This document shows positions 58,901 through 60,350 of a DNA stretch of 64,000 bases, piece by piece; the stretch's first letter is position 1; every line of letters starts with the position of its first letter. Source of the DNA: Caprella mutica (taxonomy: Eukaryota; Arthropoda; Malacostraca; Amphipoda; Caprellidae); NCBI GenBank assembly GCA_947561585.1, contig CANNZV010001621.1:1-64000 (forward strand), given 5' to 3'. A program made the position numbers and the translations under genes. A model generated the notes under the pieces. The model had not been told where the DNA came from, ran no database searches, and was given only the letters and a program-made list of their open reading frames with translations.

Positions 58901-60350
58901 CAATATGAGCAAGATAGAGATAGATCAGTGATCCAAAAGGTCGATGAATCCACAGTGCAATGAATAGAGAAGTAGCACTCAATTATTTATGCTGTGAAGC
59001 CCCGCCCATTCGAGCATCGATGGCGTATTTCTAATCAAAGTTGTGATTGAATTTGATTCCCCTCCTTTAAACTTATATAGTTTAGTCAGTACGTACCATA
59101 AGCTAACGTATAATATTGTGTACGAATACAGTGAGAAAATAGTGGTTTATATTTTCTTTAATATCGTCACGCTAGACGATATTACACAAGAGTGTAACTA
59201 TTGAGCTTCAAATCGGTTCAATGGTGACATTTGGCATTGATTAGATACGTCATCACTGCCTGTCACGGAAAGTTTAGTTTTTATTGCGTTCTTTATGTCA
59301 TGGATGTGCATTCCATGCAGAATGAGGCTACTTATCAAGTTATTTTATGTTATGTTTCCAAAACGATGACAAAACGATATATGCCATATCCTATGTTTAA
59401 TTATATTTAAATTATGTACAACGACAGCTGTTGTTATATATTTTATAATAAAATGAATATAAATTACAATATGAACGATAATATATCCAAATAGTTATTT
59501 TCACAATTAGTTGGCGATAGGATCTAAGAGTTAACAGTGAAAATTTCCAAGATCATATACCCAGTAGCTATTCTTTACCATCCACTTCATAGTTAGCTAT
59601 GCTAATGATTTCCAACGTATTCAGAATTACCCGATATTGGAGAGAAAACACTCACATTTTTTATCAGTGATGAATTCATACCACGAACTGTTCACGTTTC
59701 CGCTGTTCGATAGCTGGAAAATATTCCATAATTGTTCGAGTGAATTTGAGCAGGAAGGTAGGAAGTTCTATCTCGTGCATAAAATTCGGGACATCATTTC
59801 ATTTGTCTCCTTTTCAATTCACATTCAACTGTCAACTTTTCCGACTTCATGACTACCTTTCGGTCTTCAGAAAATGATAAAGTGTCTATCAAGCGACTCT
59901 GACGTCAAAATAACACGAAGATACCCTCATCATATTGAATAAGATATGAAACTACGTCAGTTAGGTCACGTAACTGTTCGATTTCTTATTATAGATAGTC
60001 GCGTATTGCGAGGAGACGAATTGCCTGGCGAAGAATTGCCCAAGCGACGATCATGTCCAGGCACGAATTGCCCGGCTATGAATTGTCCGGGGTCGAATTG
60101 CCCGGTTACGAATGCCGAAATGACCTATTGTCCAGGGACGAATTTCCCGGCGACGAATTGTCCGTACACCAAATATTCATATCATCAAGAACTCATCGTT
60201 TGAAATCCGTACTCAGATCAAGTATTTGTTGTAACTGAACTCTTTTCCGTTTCATTGCAGGGTTTTATCAAGATTTACAAGCAGTTTTTCCCGCAAGGTG
60301 ATCCGACCAAATTTGCCTCCCTTGTCTTCAGAGTTTTCGACGAGAATAAT
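1881..60350 (+). CDS. Frq: Frequenin / neuronal calcium sensor 1, 5' part (four exons, residues 1-76)
   Basis: The joined exons 1881-1944, 43880-43904, 57890-57938 and 60261-60350 give 228 bases, exactly 76 codons without a stop. The product starts MGKKNSKLK, which fits an N-myristoylation signal (Gly2, Ser6). EF-hand 1 is the family's degenerate, non-binding hand (D37-C38-P39-N40-G41). EF-hand 2 begins at D73 in FDENN and is cut by intron 4. Frequenins are membrane-associated calcium sensors of about 187 residues that tune neurotransmitter release and phosphatidylinositol 4-kinase activity, and bind Ric8a; this is family knowledge. The match to arthropod frequenin is near-identical over residues 31-76. 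Whether it corresponds to Drosophila Frq1 or Frq2 cannot be told. The remaining ~111 residues lie beyond the window. Confidence 0.97.
2305..2450. mobile_element. TA-family palindromic MITE, copy 1
   Basis: Left end TAGGGTAATTTACGAATTA, right end with ATAATTCGTACCTCACCC, in inverted orientation; inner arms carry the family hallmark TCATATAAGAAAAA and its complement. About 145 bases, no coding capacity. Right flank is TT rather than TA, so one duplication base has changed or the end is decayed. Confidence 0.85.
2748..2962. mobile_element. TA-family palindromic MITE, copy 2 (longest intact)
   Basis: Flanked by TA on both sides; terminal repeat GGGTAAATTACGAATTA inverted at the right as TAATTCGTAATTTACCC. 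The whole 215 bases is a nearly perfect hairpin whose centre is the palindrome CATGATGCCTGCAGGTATCATG. The TA duplication fits the Tc1/mariner-like group of cut-and-paste transposons; that assignment is inference. Confidence 0.92.
3975..4044. mobile_element. Short palindromic element, 70 bases
   Basis: Arms TCCCAGGTAGCAATG and CATTGCTACCTGGGA enclose a second inner inverted pair TGGGCCAAT / ATTGGCCCA. The hairpin makes both strands look open for about 60 codons, which is not coding. Possibly a very small MITE; no clear target duplication. Confidence 0.65.
4380..4418. repeat. Isolated copy of the MITE centre palindrome
   Basis: GGTATCTATGATACC followed by TGCAGGTATTATGGATACC, a palindrome around CCTGCAGG. 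The same core lies at the centre of MITEs at 2830-2872, 5541-5579 and 24011-24045, but here no family arms are recognisable. Confidence 0.6.
4969..5120. mobile_element. TA-family MITE, diverged copy 3
   Basis: Inverted arms with GACGAATTATCCGTCAGTTT on the left and ACCGACCGTTGATTCATAAT on the right, inner hallmark TGTCATGTAAGAATAAACGA. The terminal GGGTAA is mutated. AT-rich centre, no ORF. Confidence 0.75.
5535..5662. mobile_element. TA-family MITE, truncated copy 4
   Basis: Centre palindrome (GGTATCCATGATACATGCAA and its partner, 5542-5578) plus a full right arm ending ATAATTCGTAACTTGCCCTA. The left arm is missing or replaced. Confidence 0.7.
6731..7230. repeat. About 50-base minisatellite
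   Basis: Nine to ten copies of a 45-52-base AT-rich unit containing ATTCTTAGTATTTACCGTAG and CTAAATATTTAAATTCCAAA, then GACACTC. Units differ by small indels (TTTA or ATTTA before ACCG). A single reverse-orientation relative occurs near 3288-3312. Confidence 0.9.
7505..8396. mobile_element. TA-family MITE apparently split by about 740 bases of inserted DNA
   Basis: Left arm with ACTATCGGACAGTACCACAT and TTTTCGATCATATATGAAAA (7505-7562) faces a right arm with ATGGAACTGTTCGATAATTC then GAAACTTACCC (8350-8394). Between them lies unrelated DNA including the ACAGAAATCTGGATA repeats at 7968-8095. The simplest reading is a later insertion; two decayed halves of separate copies is the alternative. 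Confidence 0.5.
7965..8270. repeat. Inverted cluster of ATCCAGATTT-type repeats
   Basis: About eight copies of a 15-base unit like AACAGAAATCTGGAT on the left half, and the complementary type TTTTTTGTTATCCAGAT on the right (8225-8250), so the cluster can fold back. The same motif in diverged tandem form fills 38255-38800. Confidence 0.7.
8397..8929. other. AT-rich intronic DNA, nothing recognised
   Basis: No repeat unit, mobile-element end or coding frame was recognised in this stretch. Confidence 0.4.
8929..9016. repeat. 30-base repeat, three copies
   Basis: Units contain GAGTGCACTGCATAGTACAC followed by ACTTGTAAAA; nearly identical, third copy has one substitution. Confidence 0.95.
10300..10868. 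repeat. 45-base minisatellite (TTCACTGTGCAC family)
   Basis: About 12 copies of a 45-base unit containing CTTCACTGTGCACTTTATTT, then ACAACTATTGGTGGTTGTTT. Because 45 is divisible by three, the minus strand stays open over 142 codons with a 15-residue repeat ([15 protein letters not shown]), but there is no start context, splice evidence or conserved domain; I treat it as non-coding. Related single units occur near 25987-26085, 38195-38232, 38915-38955 and 49604-49622. Confidence 0.95.
11095..11512. repeat. 16-base satellite array
   Basis: About 26 copies of GAGACACTTTAGAACT with few variants (AGAGCT, GAGACTCT). It ends 90 bases before the 19-base satellite. The segment AGAACTGAGA is shared with the 24-base array at 16799-17634. 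Confidence 0.97.
11603..16715. repeat. 19-base satellite, about 5.1 kb, with higher-order structure
   Basis: Roughly 265 copies of GGTTATCATTAGATACACT and variants. Marked variants come in fixed order: CTGCTTACCATTAGATACAC followed by a TTACCATTGGAGTCACCGG unit occurs at about 12191, 13160, 14262, 14622 and 15421. The spacings 969, 1102, 360 and 799 are close to whole multiples of 19 (51, 58, 19, 42 units). Long blocks between them repeat the same variant order, which shows duplication of multi-unit segments. The last ~100 bases decay. Confidence 0.97.
16799..17634. repeat. 24-base satellite array
   Basis: About 35 copies of a unit reading AAGAACTGAGAGAGAGTGGT plus AAAT. A period divisible by three leaves the minus strand open for 314 codons of the eight-residue repeat SLSSYLPL; low complexity and lack of any domain argue against a protein. 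The + strand is purine-rich (GA). Confidence 0.97.
17641..17834. mobile_element. MITE with 37-base terminal inverted repeats
   Basis: Left end GGTTATTTTTATACAGGGAA and right end TTCCCTGTATAAAAATAACC are perfect complements; similarity continues to AACAAAAC/GTTTTGTT with about 34 of 37 positions matching. The 194-base element abuts the end of the 24-base satellite. No transposase; superfamily unknown. Confidence 0.85.
17835..18879. other. AT-rich intronic DNA
   Basis: No gene seen. A GC-richer patch (18685-18770) carries GCGGTAGAGACTCCGCCATG and may be a remnant of an old mobile element; I cannot identify it. Confidence 0.35.
18880..18990. repeat. 50-base direct repeat, 2.2 copies
   Basis: TTAGTATGCTATCTGACAAA is followed by CTATTACTAGCATACTA; a second diverged copy follows after 50 bases and a third begins. 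Each unit carries its own inverted pair TAGTATGCTA / TAGCATACTA. Confidence 0.75.
19420..19475 (+). repeat. Dispersed repeat fragment (GACTGTCCGTG family)
   Basis: GACTGTCCGTGAGATGGCGC, then TAGCTCTTTGCATTGGCTAT and CATTTTA. The same sequence ends the inverted duplication copies at 43982-44112 (+) and 51176-51306 (-). Probably the end of an unrecognised dispersed element. Confidence 0.75.
20084..20263. mobile_element. MITE with GGGTYGTGA termini
   Basis: Left GGGTTGTGATGATATGCTTT and right AAAATCATATTGTCACGACC(C) are inverted copies; similarity continues inward over TTAAAATCATAGATC for about 70 bases with mismatches. Left flank TA, right flank TG. No ORF. Confidence 0.8.
20264..21110. other. 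AT-rich intronic DNA, nothing recognised
   Basis: No coding frame, repeat array or element end was recognised. Confidence 0.4.
21111..21195 (+). mobile_element. Solo arm of the GTACACACG MITE family
   Basis: AGGGTCGTACACACGTAGCG, followed by GGCTTTCCACCAGACTTTTT and GCTAAGCTCCTCCTACTTTT. It matches the outer arms of the palindrome at 23889-24166. No inverted partner lies nearby; the family sequence may continue to about 21260. Confidence 0.85.
21420..22227. repeat. AACTAATGAAAT / AACTAAAT low-complexity satellite
   Basis: About 800 bases of alternating 10- and 8-9-base blocks (TAATGAAATAAC, TAAATAAC) with no fixed higher period. First part includes four copies of a longer unit with ATTCATGAACTAATGAAATA (about 21440-21600). 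Confidence 0.92.
22378..22500. repeat. 25-base repeat with internal palindrome
   Basis: About five copies of a unit reading GGTTCATACTAGTGAACACT plus CTAGT. Each unit carries an imperfect palindrome centred on ACTAGT (GTTCATACTAGTGAAC); the last two units read AGTGGTTC instead of AGTGAAC. Confidence 0.93.
23110..23435. repeat. 19-base minisatellite (TACTGCGTGAAGTGATGGG)
   Basis: Seventeen copies, variants GGTGGTGTG and GATGATGGG. The period is not divisible by three, so all three minus-strand frames stay open; none is credible as a gene. Confidence 0.97.
23889..24166. mobile_element. Chimeric palindromic MITE (two-family hairpin)
   Basis: Outer arms of about 78 bases (CCGTACACACG...CCACGAGAT and complement) belong to the family of the solo arm at 21111. 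The inner hairpin (23973-24080) has TCATATAAGAAAAAACGGTA on the left, the CCTGCAGG-centred core and the complementary right half, as in the TA-family MITE at 2748. Both arms are near-complementary throughout. Confidence 0.85.
24170..25985. other. AT-rich intronic DNA with one GC-richer patch
   Basis: No exon recognised. 24890-25065 is GC-richer (GACTTTTCGCGGCTAAATGG) but does not hold a long open frame. Confidence 0.4.
25987..26085 (-). repeat. Two diverged units of the 45-base family, reverse strand
   Basis: AACAACCACCGACAGTTGTG then AATAAAG, and ACAACCATCAACCTTTGTAA then ATAAAGTGC, are complements of the array unit at 10300-10868. They lie directly before the 14-base array. Confidence 0.8.
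26096..26388. repeat. 14-base minisatellite (TATCACTTTGTCCC)
   Basis: About 20 copies with variants TTTCTATCAC and TTCCTATC. All + frames are open because of the period; not coding. Confidence 0.96.
26690..26986. repeat. 15-base minisatellite (AGTTAACAGTACACC)
   Basis: About 20 copies; every unit holds GTTAAC (HpaI-type palindrome) or a near variant, and a period divisible by three keeps a + frame of HQLTV repeats open. Not coding. Confidence 0.96.
28002..31284. mobile_element. 3.3 kb TA-flanked DNA transposon, decayed
   Basis: TA on both sides. Terminal inverted repeat GGGTCGGGCGGGGCGAATCT at 28004 is matched at the right end by CGCCCCTCCCGACCC. Further copies of GGGGCGAAT..TTGCGCAC lie just inside both ends, in both orientations (28165-28242; 30846-30902; 31229-31250). 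The inside is a patchwork: a nested tandem-repeat element (28521-29085), then 29270-30600, where the minus strand has broken open frames (one of 62 codons ending near 29572) without a domain that I recognise. The TA duplication suggests a Tc1/mariner-like or similar superfamily; autonomous function looks lost. Confidence 0.75.
28521..29085 (-). mobile_element. Helentron-like nonautonomous element with ~120-base tandem core
   Basis: Four units of about 114-123 bases start with ATGACCTTGACCTT at about 28569, 28683, 28805 and 28928; they share CAAATTTCAGACAATTTGAT-like segments. At the minus-strand 3' end a short stem (GCGCTC / GAGTGC) is followed by CTAG at 28524-28521. A tandem core plus 3' hairpin plus CTAG is the layout of Helitron/Helentron-derived nonautonomous elements; this classification is inference. 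Confidence 0.5.
32100..32185. repeat. AT/ATAC microsatellite and AT-rich palindrome
   Basis: TATATATATACATATATAT preceded by ATTATAATATCTTTATAATAT; flanked on both sides by TTTGGTAATAG / CTATTACCAAA inverted copies (32108-32118 and 32187-32197). Confidence 0.7.
32320..32412. repeat. 39-base repeat, 2.3 copies
   Basis: AAGGTGTTGCATCCCTCTCC then TGCATCCCAATGAAAGAAT; starts at 32322, 32361 and 32400. Confidence 0.85.
32545..33255. repeat. 31-base minisatellite of hairpin units
   Basis: About 21 regular copies (from about 32690) of a unit GAGAGCACTAAACATTGCTC plus TCGTGAATCGT, preceded by diverged ones. In each unit GCTCTC and GAGAGC enclose nine bases, so every repeat can form a stem-loop in RNA or single-stranded DNA. 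Variants in the loop (GTGTATCTT, GTGTATCGT, GTGAATCGT) leave the stem intact in most copies. Confidence 0.96.
33316..33400. repeat. 26-base repeat, three copies
   Basis: TACCACTCTAATTCAAATGT plus GTATGT, three near-identical units. Confidence 0.93.
34308..34470. mobile_element. TA-family MITE, copy at 34.3 kb
   Basis: TAGGGTGAATTATCGGTCAG at left, GATGATTCGGAACTTACCC at right; inner TCGGTCATATAAGAAAAAAA and complement. Centre differs from copy 2 (TTATTATTAGATAGCAC). Confidence 0.88.
34926..35939. mobile_element. Foldback-like element A with 9-base target duplication
   Basis: The element (34935-35930, 996 bases) is flanked by perfect GCGGGAGGT at 34926-34934 and 35931-35939. Left end GGTTCTAGGTAAATTG, right end CAATTTACCGGCTACC. 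Almost the whole element is an inverted repeat: arms of about 470 bases around a loop near 35420-35490. The outer ~210 bases of each arm are tandem 11-15-base units built on CAATTGCTCGAA; the inner part is unique (TCATGAAGTGGAGCTGCAC). No transposase. Long arms containing tandem repeats and a 9-base duplication are features of Foldback elements of Drosophila; the assignment is by architecture only. Confidence 0.9.
35975..36133 (+). mobile_element. Helentron-like 3' end fragment
   Basis: Contains the complement of one tandem unit (CAGGTCAAAGGTCAAGATCA), then GTGCTC / GAGTGC stem and CTAG at 36130-36133, as in the element at 28521 but in opposite orientation and truncated at its 5' side, 36 bases from foldback element A. 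Confidence 0.5.
36439..37100. repeat. 61-base minisatellite
   Basis: About 11 copies of a unit with GGAGTTGGTATATAGCAACA, CTGAGGGACTGTTAGATGTT and CTAATTACATAAGAGATACG. Very low divergence in the middle copies, so expansion is recent. Confidence 0.96.
37601..38057. repeat. 20-base minisatellite (GGTATCCTTTGCATCCCTAG)
   Basis: About 22 copies with one- to three-base variation and occasional gain or loss of bases. Reading frames on both strands are repeat by-products. Confidence 0.95.
38126..38193 (+). repeat. G-rich cluster with strong G-quadruplex potential
   Basis: Three GGGGGTGGGAT blocks plus runs of six and seven G within about 70 bases, separated by short AAGA, GA or GAGACATGA spacers. 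The purine strand is the coding strand of the frequenin intron, so a quadruplex could form in the pre-mRNA. Confidence 0.85.
38195..38232 (+). repeat. Single unit of the 45-base family
   Basis: TTCTTCACTGTGCACTTTGT then TAACAACCAC. Matches the array at 10300-10868. Confidence 0.75.
38255..38800. repeat. Old, diverged ATCCGGATTTTTT repeat tract
   Basis: T-rich tract with recurring CGGATTTTT, ATCCAGATTT and ATTCGGATTTT motifs roughly every 15 bases. CCGTCAAAAAT occurs twice (38250 and 38469). It looks like an ancient minisatellite that has lost its regularity, related to the cluster at 7965-8270. Confidence 0.6.
38915..38955 (+). repeat. Single unit of the 45-base family
   Basis: TTGGTAGTTGTTCTAACCCT then TCACTGTGCACATTATTT; a diverged unit of the array at 10300. 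Confidence 0.75.
39563..39928. repeat. 12-15-base minisatellite (GGTAACATTAGAG)
   Basis: About 26 units of ACATTAGAGGGTA type with variable length; one internal duplication of a ~90-base block (39620-39710 and 39710-39790) is visible. Confidence 0.95.
39967..40443 (-). other. 158-codon open frame of unknown nature
   Basis: The minus strand is open from ATG at 40443 to the stop near 39967. The sequence is not tandemly repetitive and has mixed composition ([15 protein letters not shown] at the start, lysine run KKKKNL near the end). I recognise no domain and see no promoter or splice context. It lies antisense in intron 1 of frequenin. It may be a chance frame, a decayed mobile-element gene or a real small gene; I favour one of the first two. 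Confidence 0.25.
40592..41582. mobile_element. Foldback-like element B with 9-base target duplication
   Basis: The element (40601-41573, 973 bases) is flanked by perfect TAATTTCAC at 40592-40600 and 41574-41582. Same ends (GGTTCTAGGTAAATTG and CAATTTACCGGCTACC), same CAATTGCTCGAA tandem arms and the same unique inner arm and loop as element A, in the same orientation 5.7 kb away. Outer arm unit number and order differ between the copies. No transposase gene; mobilised presumably by an enzyme encoded elsewhere. Confidence 0.92.
41583..42318. other. Intronic DNA, partly GC-richer
   Basis: No exon seen. 42060-42230 (ATGGCCGCCTCCGCAATCCT) is richer in G+C than its surroundings and could be a conserved non-coding block; I have no family for it. 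Confidence 0.35.
42319..42509. repeat. Second locus of the 32-base minisatellite
   Basis: Six copies of the unit seen at 1-880 (AGAGTCACTGTGATGATGTA), very little diverged, 1.4 kb before exon 2. Confidence 0.97.
43150..43493 (-). pseudogene. Tc1-like transposase fragment (DNA-binding N-terminal part), broken
   Basis: On the minus strand from about 43493 the reading [51 protein letters not shown] follows the paired helix-turn-helix region of insect Tc1-like transposases. After a TAG stop and frame changes the pieces [11 protein letters not shown] and [15 protein letters not shown] continue in family order. About 110 of the usual ~340 residues remain; the DDE catalytic domain is missing. It contains a stop and at least one frameshift, so it is dead. 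It lies about 390 bases upstream of frequenin exon 2, antisense to it. Family recognition is from memory of the conserved pattern. Confidence 0.8.
43880..43904 (+). CDS. Frq: Frequenin coding exon 2, a 25-base microexon
   Basis: Twenty-five bases between acceptor CATGCAG and donor GTAAGT. With the last base of exon 1 they read FTDKEIKQ and the first two bases of Trp30, completed by exon 3. The reading [12 protein letters not shown] matches the frequenin segment leading into EF-hand 1. The phases (1 in, 2 out) fit both neighbours, so the call is firm despite its size. It is flanked by a decayed transposase upstream and a splice-donor-like array downstream. Confidence 0.95.
43982..44112 (+). 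repeat. 131-base inverted duplication, plus-strand copy
   Basis: Contains AGTAAATTATTATAGAATAT, CAATGACTGTCCGTGTGATG and TTGCATTGGCTATCAT. It is near-identical to the complement of 51176-51306, 7 kb away in the same intron. Starts 78 bases after exon 2. Confidence 0.92.
44354..44992 (+). repeat. 28-base minisatellite of splice-donor-like units
   Basis: About 23 units reading GGGGTAAGTGAGTGTAGTTG plus CTAAGTAA (or CTAAGTGA). Nearly every unit presents GGTAAGTGAG, which matches the 5' splice-site consensus at GGTAAGT. The array is in sense orientation, first site at 44368, 464 bases past the real donor of exon 2. One or two units read GGGGAAAGTG and lack the site. Confidence 0.96.
45545..45671. 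mobile_element. Palindromic element, about 127 bases
   Basis: CTTGAGTAAGGAAGTAGCCT / TAGTGAACAAATT on the left is mirrored by AATTTGTTCACTATAGAGAC / TTCTTACTCAAG on the right; an inner pair GAATGGTCATTAGTTT / AAACTAATGACCATTC completes the hairpin. Left arm lacks a short segment present on the right (ATGACAGACTAAAAA). Confidence 0.8.
46541..46955. repeat. 38-base minisatellite
   Basis: About 11 units with CAGGCCATGTTACGATATAG then TTGGCGCT and a variable 8-10 base part (TTAGTATTA or GCGGCAGAA). Two unit types alternate irregularly. Confidence 0.95.
48433..48915. repeat. 14-base minisatellite (GAACTGGAGTTTAC)
   Basis: About 33 copies with ordered variants (GAACTGTTGTTTAC, GAACTGAATTATAC) in recurring blocks. 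The end is diverged. Similar remnants (TATACGAACT, GGAATATTTGGACTG) reappear at 49428-49505 after an apparent insertion. Open frames here are repeat by-products. Confidence 0.95.
48953..49415. mobile_element. Possible insertion within the 14-base array
   Basis: CGTACAGCGGACGATCTTTT near the left and, read on the other strand from the right, TTACAACGGACACTACATGT share TACARCGGAC; an AGCGGACG..CTTTT motif also occurs at 49377-49392. Array-like sequence flanks both sides. Element type unknown. Confidence 0.4.
50278..51084. mobile_element. Foldback-like inverted-repeat element with CAATTGGG units
   Basis: Left arm: GGCAATTGGACCCCAAGACA, then ATTGAGCCCAG and, further in, GGGAGCAGACACAATAAAGA and TTATTACAGTAGCAATGG (to 50440). 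The complement appears at 50968-51067 (CCATTGCTACTGTAATAACA ... AGGGCCCAATTGTC). Outer arms hold three to four tandem units built on CAATTGGGCCCA; inner arms are unique. ACTACTCGG (50269) and ACTACTCAG (51085) may be an imperfect 9-base duplication. A 70-codon + frame in the middle (50631-50843) is not recognised. Confidence 0.6.
51113..51161 (-). repeat. Direct repeat of the 53310-53357 segment
   Basis: GTCTCCATAAGCGCCACCTC then CGTGCTAGTGT and CAGTAAAG are common to both places, same orientation, 2.2 kb apart. Read on the minus strand both give [10 protein letters not shown] in frame. Confidence 0.85.
51176..51306 (-). repeat. 131-base inverted duplication, minus-strand copy
   Basis: Complement of 43982-44112, near-identical (one difference seen in the last 25 bases). 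It abuts the 49-base repeat at 51113-51161 on one side and the 21-base array on the other. Confidence 0.92.
51331..51608. repeat. 21-base minisatellite
   Basis: About 13 units of TTTAAAAGTCTGAAGTGAAC plus C; first three are the variant TTTGAATGACTGGAGTGAAC. The minus frame of seven-residue repeats (KVHFRLL) is a by-product of the period. Confidence 0.95.
51810..51977. mobile_element. TA-family MITE, well-preserved copy at 51.8 kb
   Basis: TA on both sides; GGGTAAGTTATGAATTATCG on the left against GATAATTCAGAACTTACCC on the right, inner CTTCGGTCATATAAGAAAAA and complement, matching over about 55 bases per arm. Centre is unrelated to the other copies. Confidence 0.93.
52533..52982. repeat. 13-base minisatellite (AACTCTCAAGAGC)
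   Basis: About 34 units; ordered variants AAGGTTAACTCTC and AAGAACAACTCTC recur. CTCTCAAGAG is partly self-complementary. It shares the GAGAGC/CTCTC theme with the 31-base array at 32545 but not its unit. Confidence 0.94.
52970..53365 (-). other. 131-codon open frame, unrecognised
   Basis: Minus strand, ATG at 53365 to a stop at 52970. Mixed, non-repetitive composition with a hydrophobic middle ([20 protein letters not shown]) that could be a membrane segment. Its first ~20 codons ([10 protein letters not shown]) are repeated at 51113-51161. The end runs into the 13-base array. A piece of a dispersed mobile element is more likely than a cellular gene; no domain recognised. Confidence 0.3.
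53965..54257. repeat. 17-base minisatellite without G on the + strand
   Basis: About 17 units of AACACCACAACCCCAAT or AACACCACAACCCCAAC. The + strand is almost G-free and the minus strand carries a regular GGGG run every 17 bases. All minus frames are open (repeats of Trp, Cys, Gly, Val); not coding. Confidence 0.96.
54664..54850. mobile_element. MITE with AAACTAGCGGAT termini
   Basis: AAACTAGCGGATACAACAGA and TTTGTTGCATCCGCTAGTTT face each other; similarity continues over CTACATAA / TTATGTAG and further in AAAATAATCTT / AAGATTATTTT. 187 bases, no coding capacity, no clear target duplication. Confidence 0.85.
55920..56245. repeat. 15-17-base minisatellite (TAGGCATTTTGTCTG)
   Basis: About 20 units, TTAGGCATTTTGTCCG early and TAGGCATTTTGTCTG later. 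Open frames on both strands are by-products. A C-rich, non-repetitive tail (56246-56300) follows. Confidence 0.95.
57497..57564. repeat. Long hairpin upstream of exon 3
   Basis: GAAGGTTATATAAACTCAAC and GTTGAGTTTAAATAACCTTC pair over about 25 bases with one mismatch around a ~20-base loop, 326 bases before exon 3. Confidence 0.85.
57890..57938 (+). CDS. Frq: Frequenin coding exon 3 (residues 30-46)
   Basis: Forty-nine bases: the last base of Trp30, then [16 protein letters not shown], ending at donor GTCAGT. This is the degenerate EF-hand 1 loop; the Cys38-Pro39 pair typical of NCS proteins replaces calcium ligands. Acceptor tract TTCTTTTTCTTCTTTTCAG is strong. The sequence is identical to what I know of insect frequenins over this segment. 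Confidence 0.97.
58637..58780. mobile_element. TA-family MITE in intron 3
   Basis: TAGGTAACTTACGAATTATC at left; ACCGACCGATATTTCATAAC then TTACTTA at right. Inner TTTGGTCCTCTAAGAAAAAA is diverged from the usual TCATATAAG. Confidence 0.8.
60010..60165. repeat. Degenerate GAATTGCCCGG repeat cluster
   Basis: About nine units of roughly 15-17 bases such as CGAATTGCCCGGCTATGAAT, more GC-rich than the intron around it, ending 95 bases before exon 4. The open + frame across it ends in its own stop and is not coding. Confidence 0.7.
60261..60350 (+). CDS. Frq: Frequenin coding exon 4 (residues 47-76)
   Basis: Ninety bases, 30 whole codons, reading [20 protein letters not shown] followed by [10 protein letters not shown], with acceptor CATTGCAG and donor GTAAGT (60351). 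FFPQGDP is diagnostic of arthropod frequenin; vertebrate NCS-1 has FFPFGDP. Asp73, Asn75 (and the downstream Asp expected in the next exon) start the first functional calcium-binding loop, so intron 4 splits EF-hand 2. Confidence 0.97.

Larger units (their letters stand above)
57939..60260 (+). other. Frequenin intron 3 (about 2.3 kb, phase 0)
   Basis: Donor GTCAGT and acceptor TTTCATTGCAG. It holds one TA-flanked MITE (58637-58780) and a small degenerate GAATTG repeat cluster just before exon 4 (60010-60165). The rest (57945-58636 and 58781-60009) is AT-rich with no exon seen. Confidence 0.85.
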
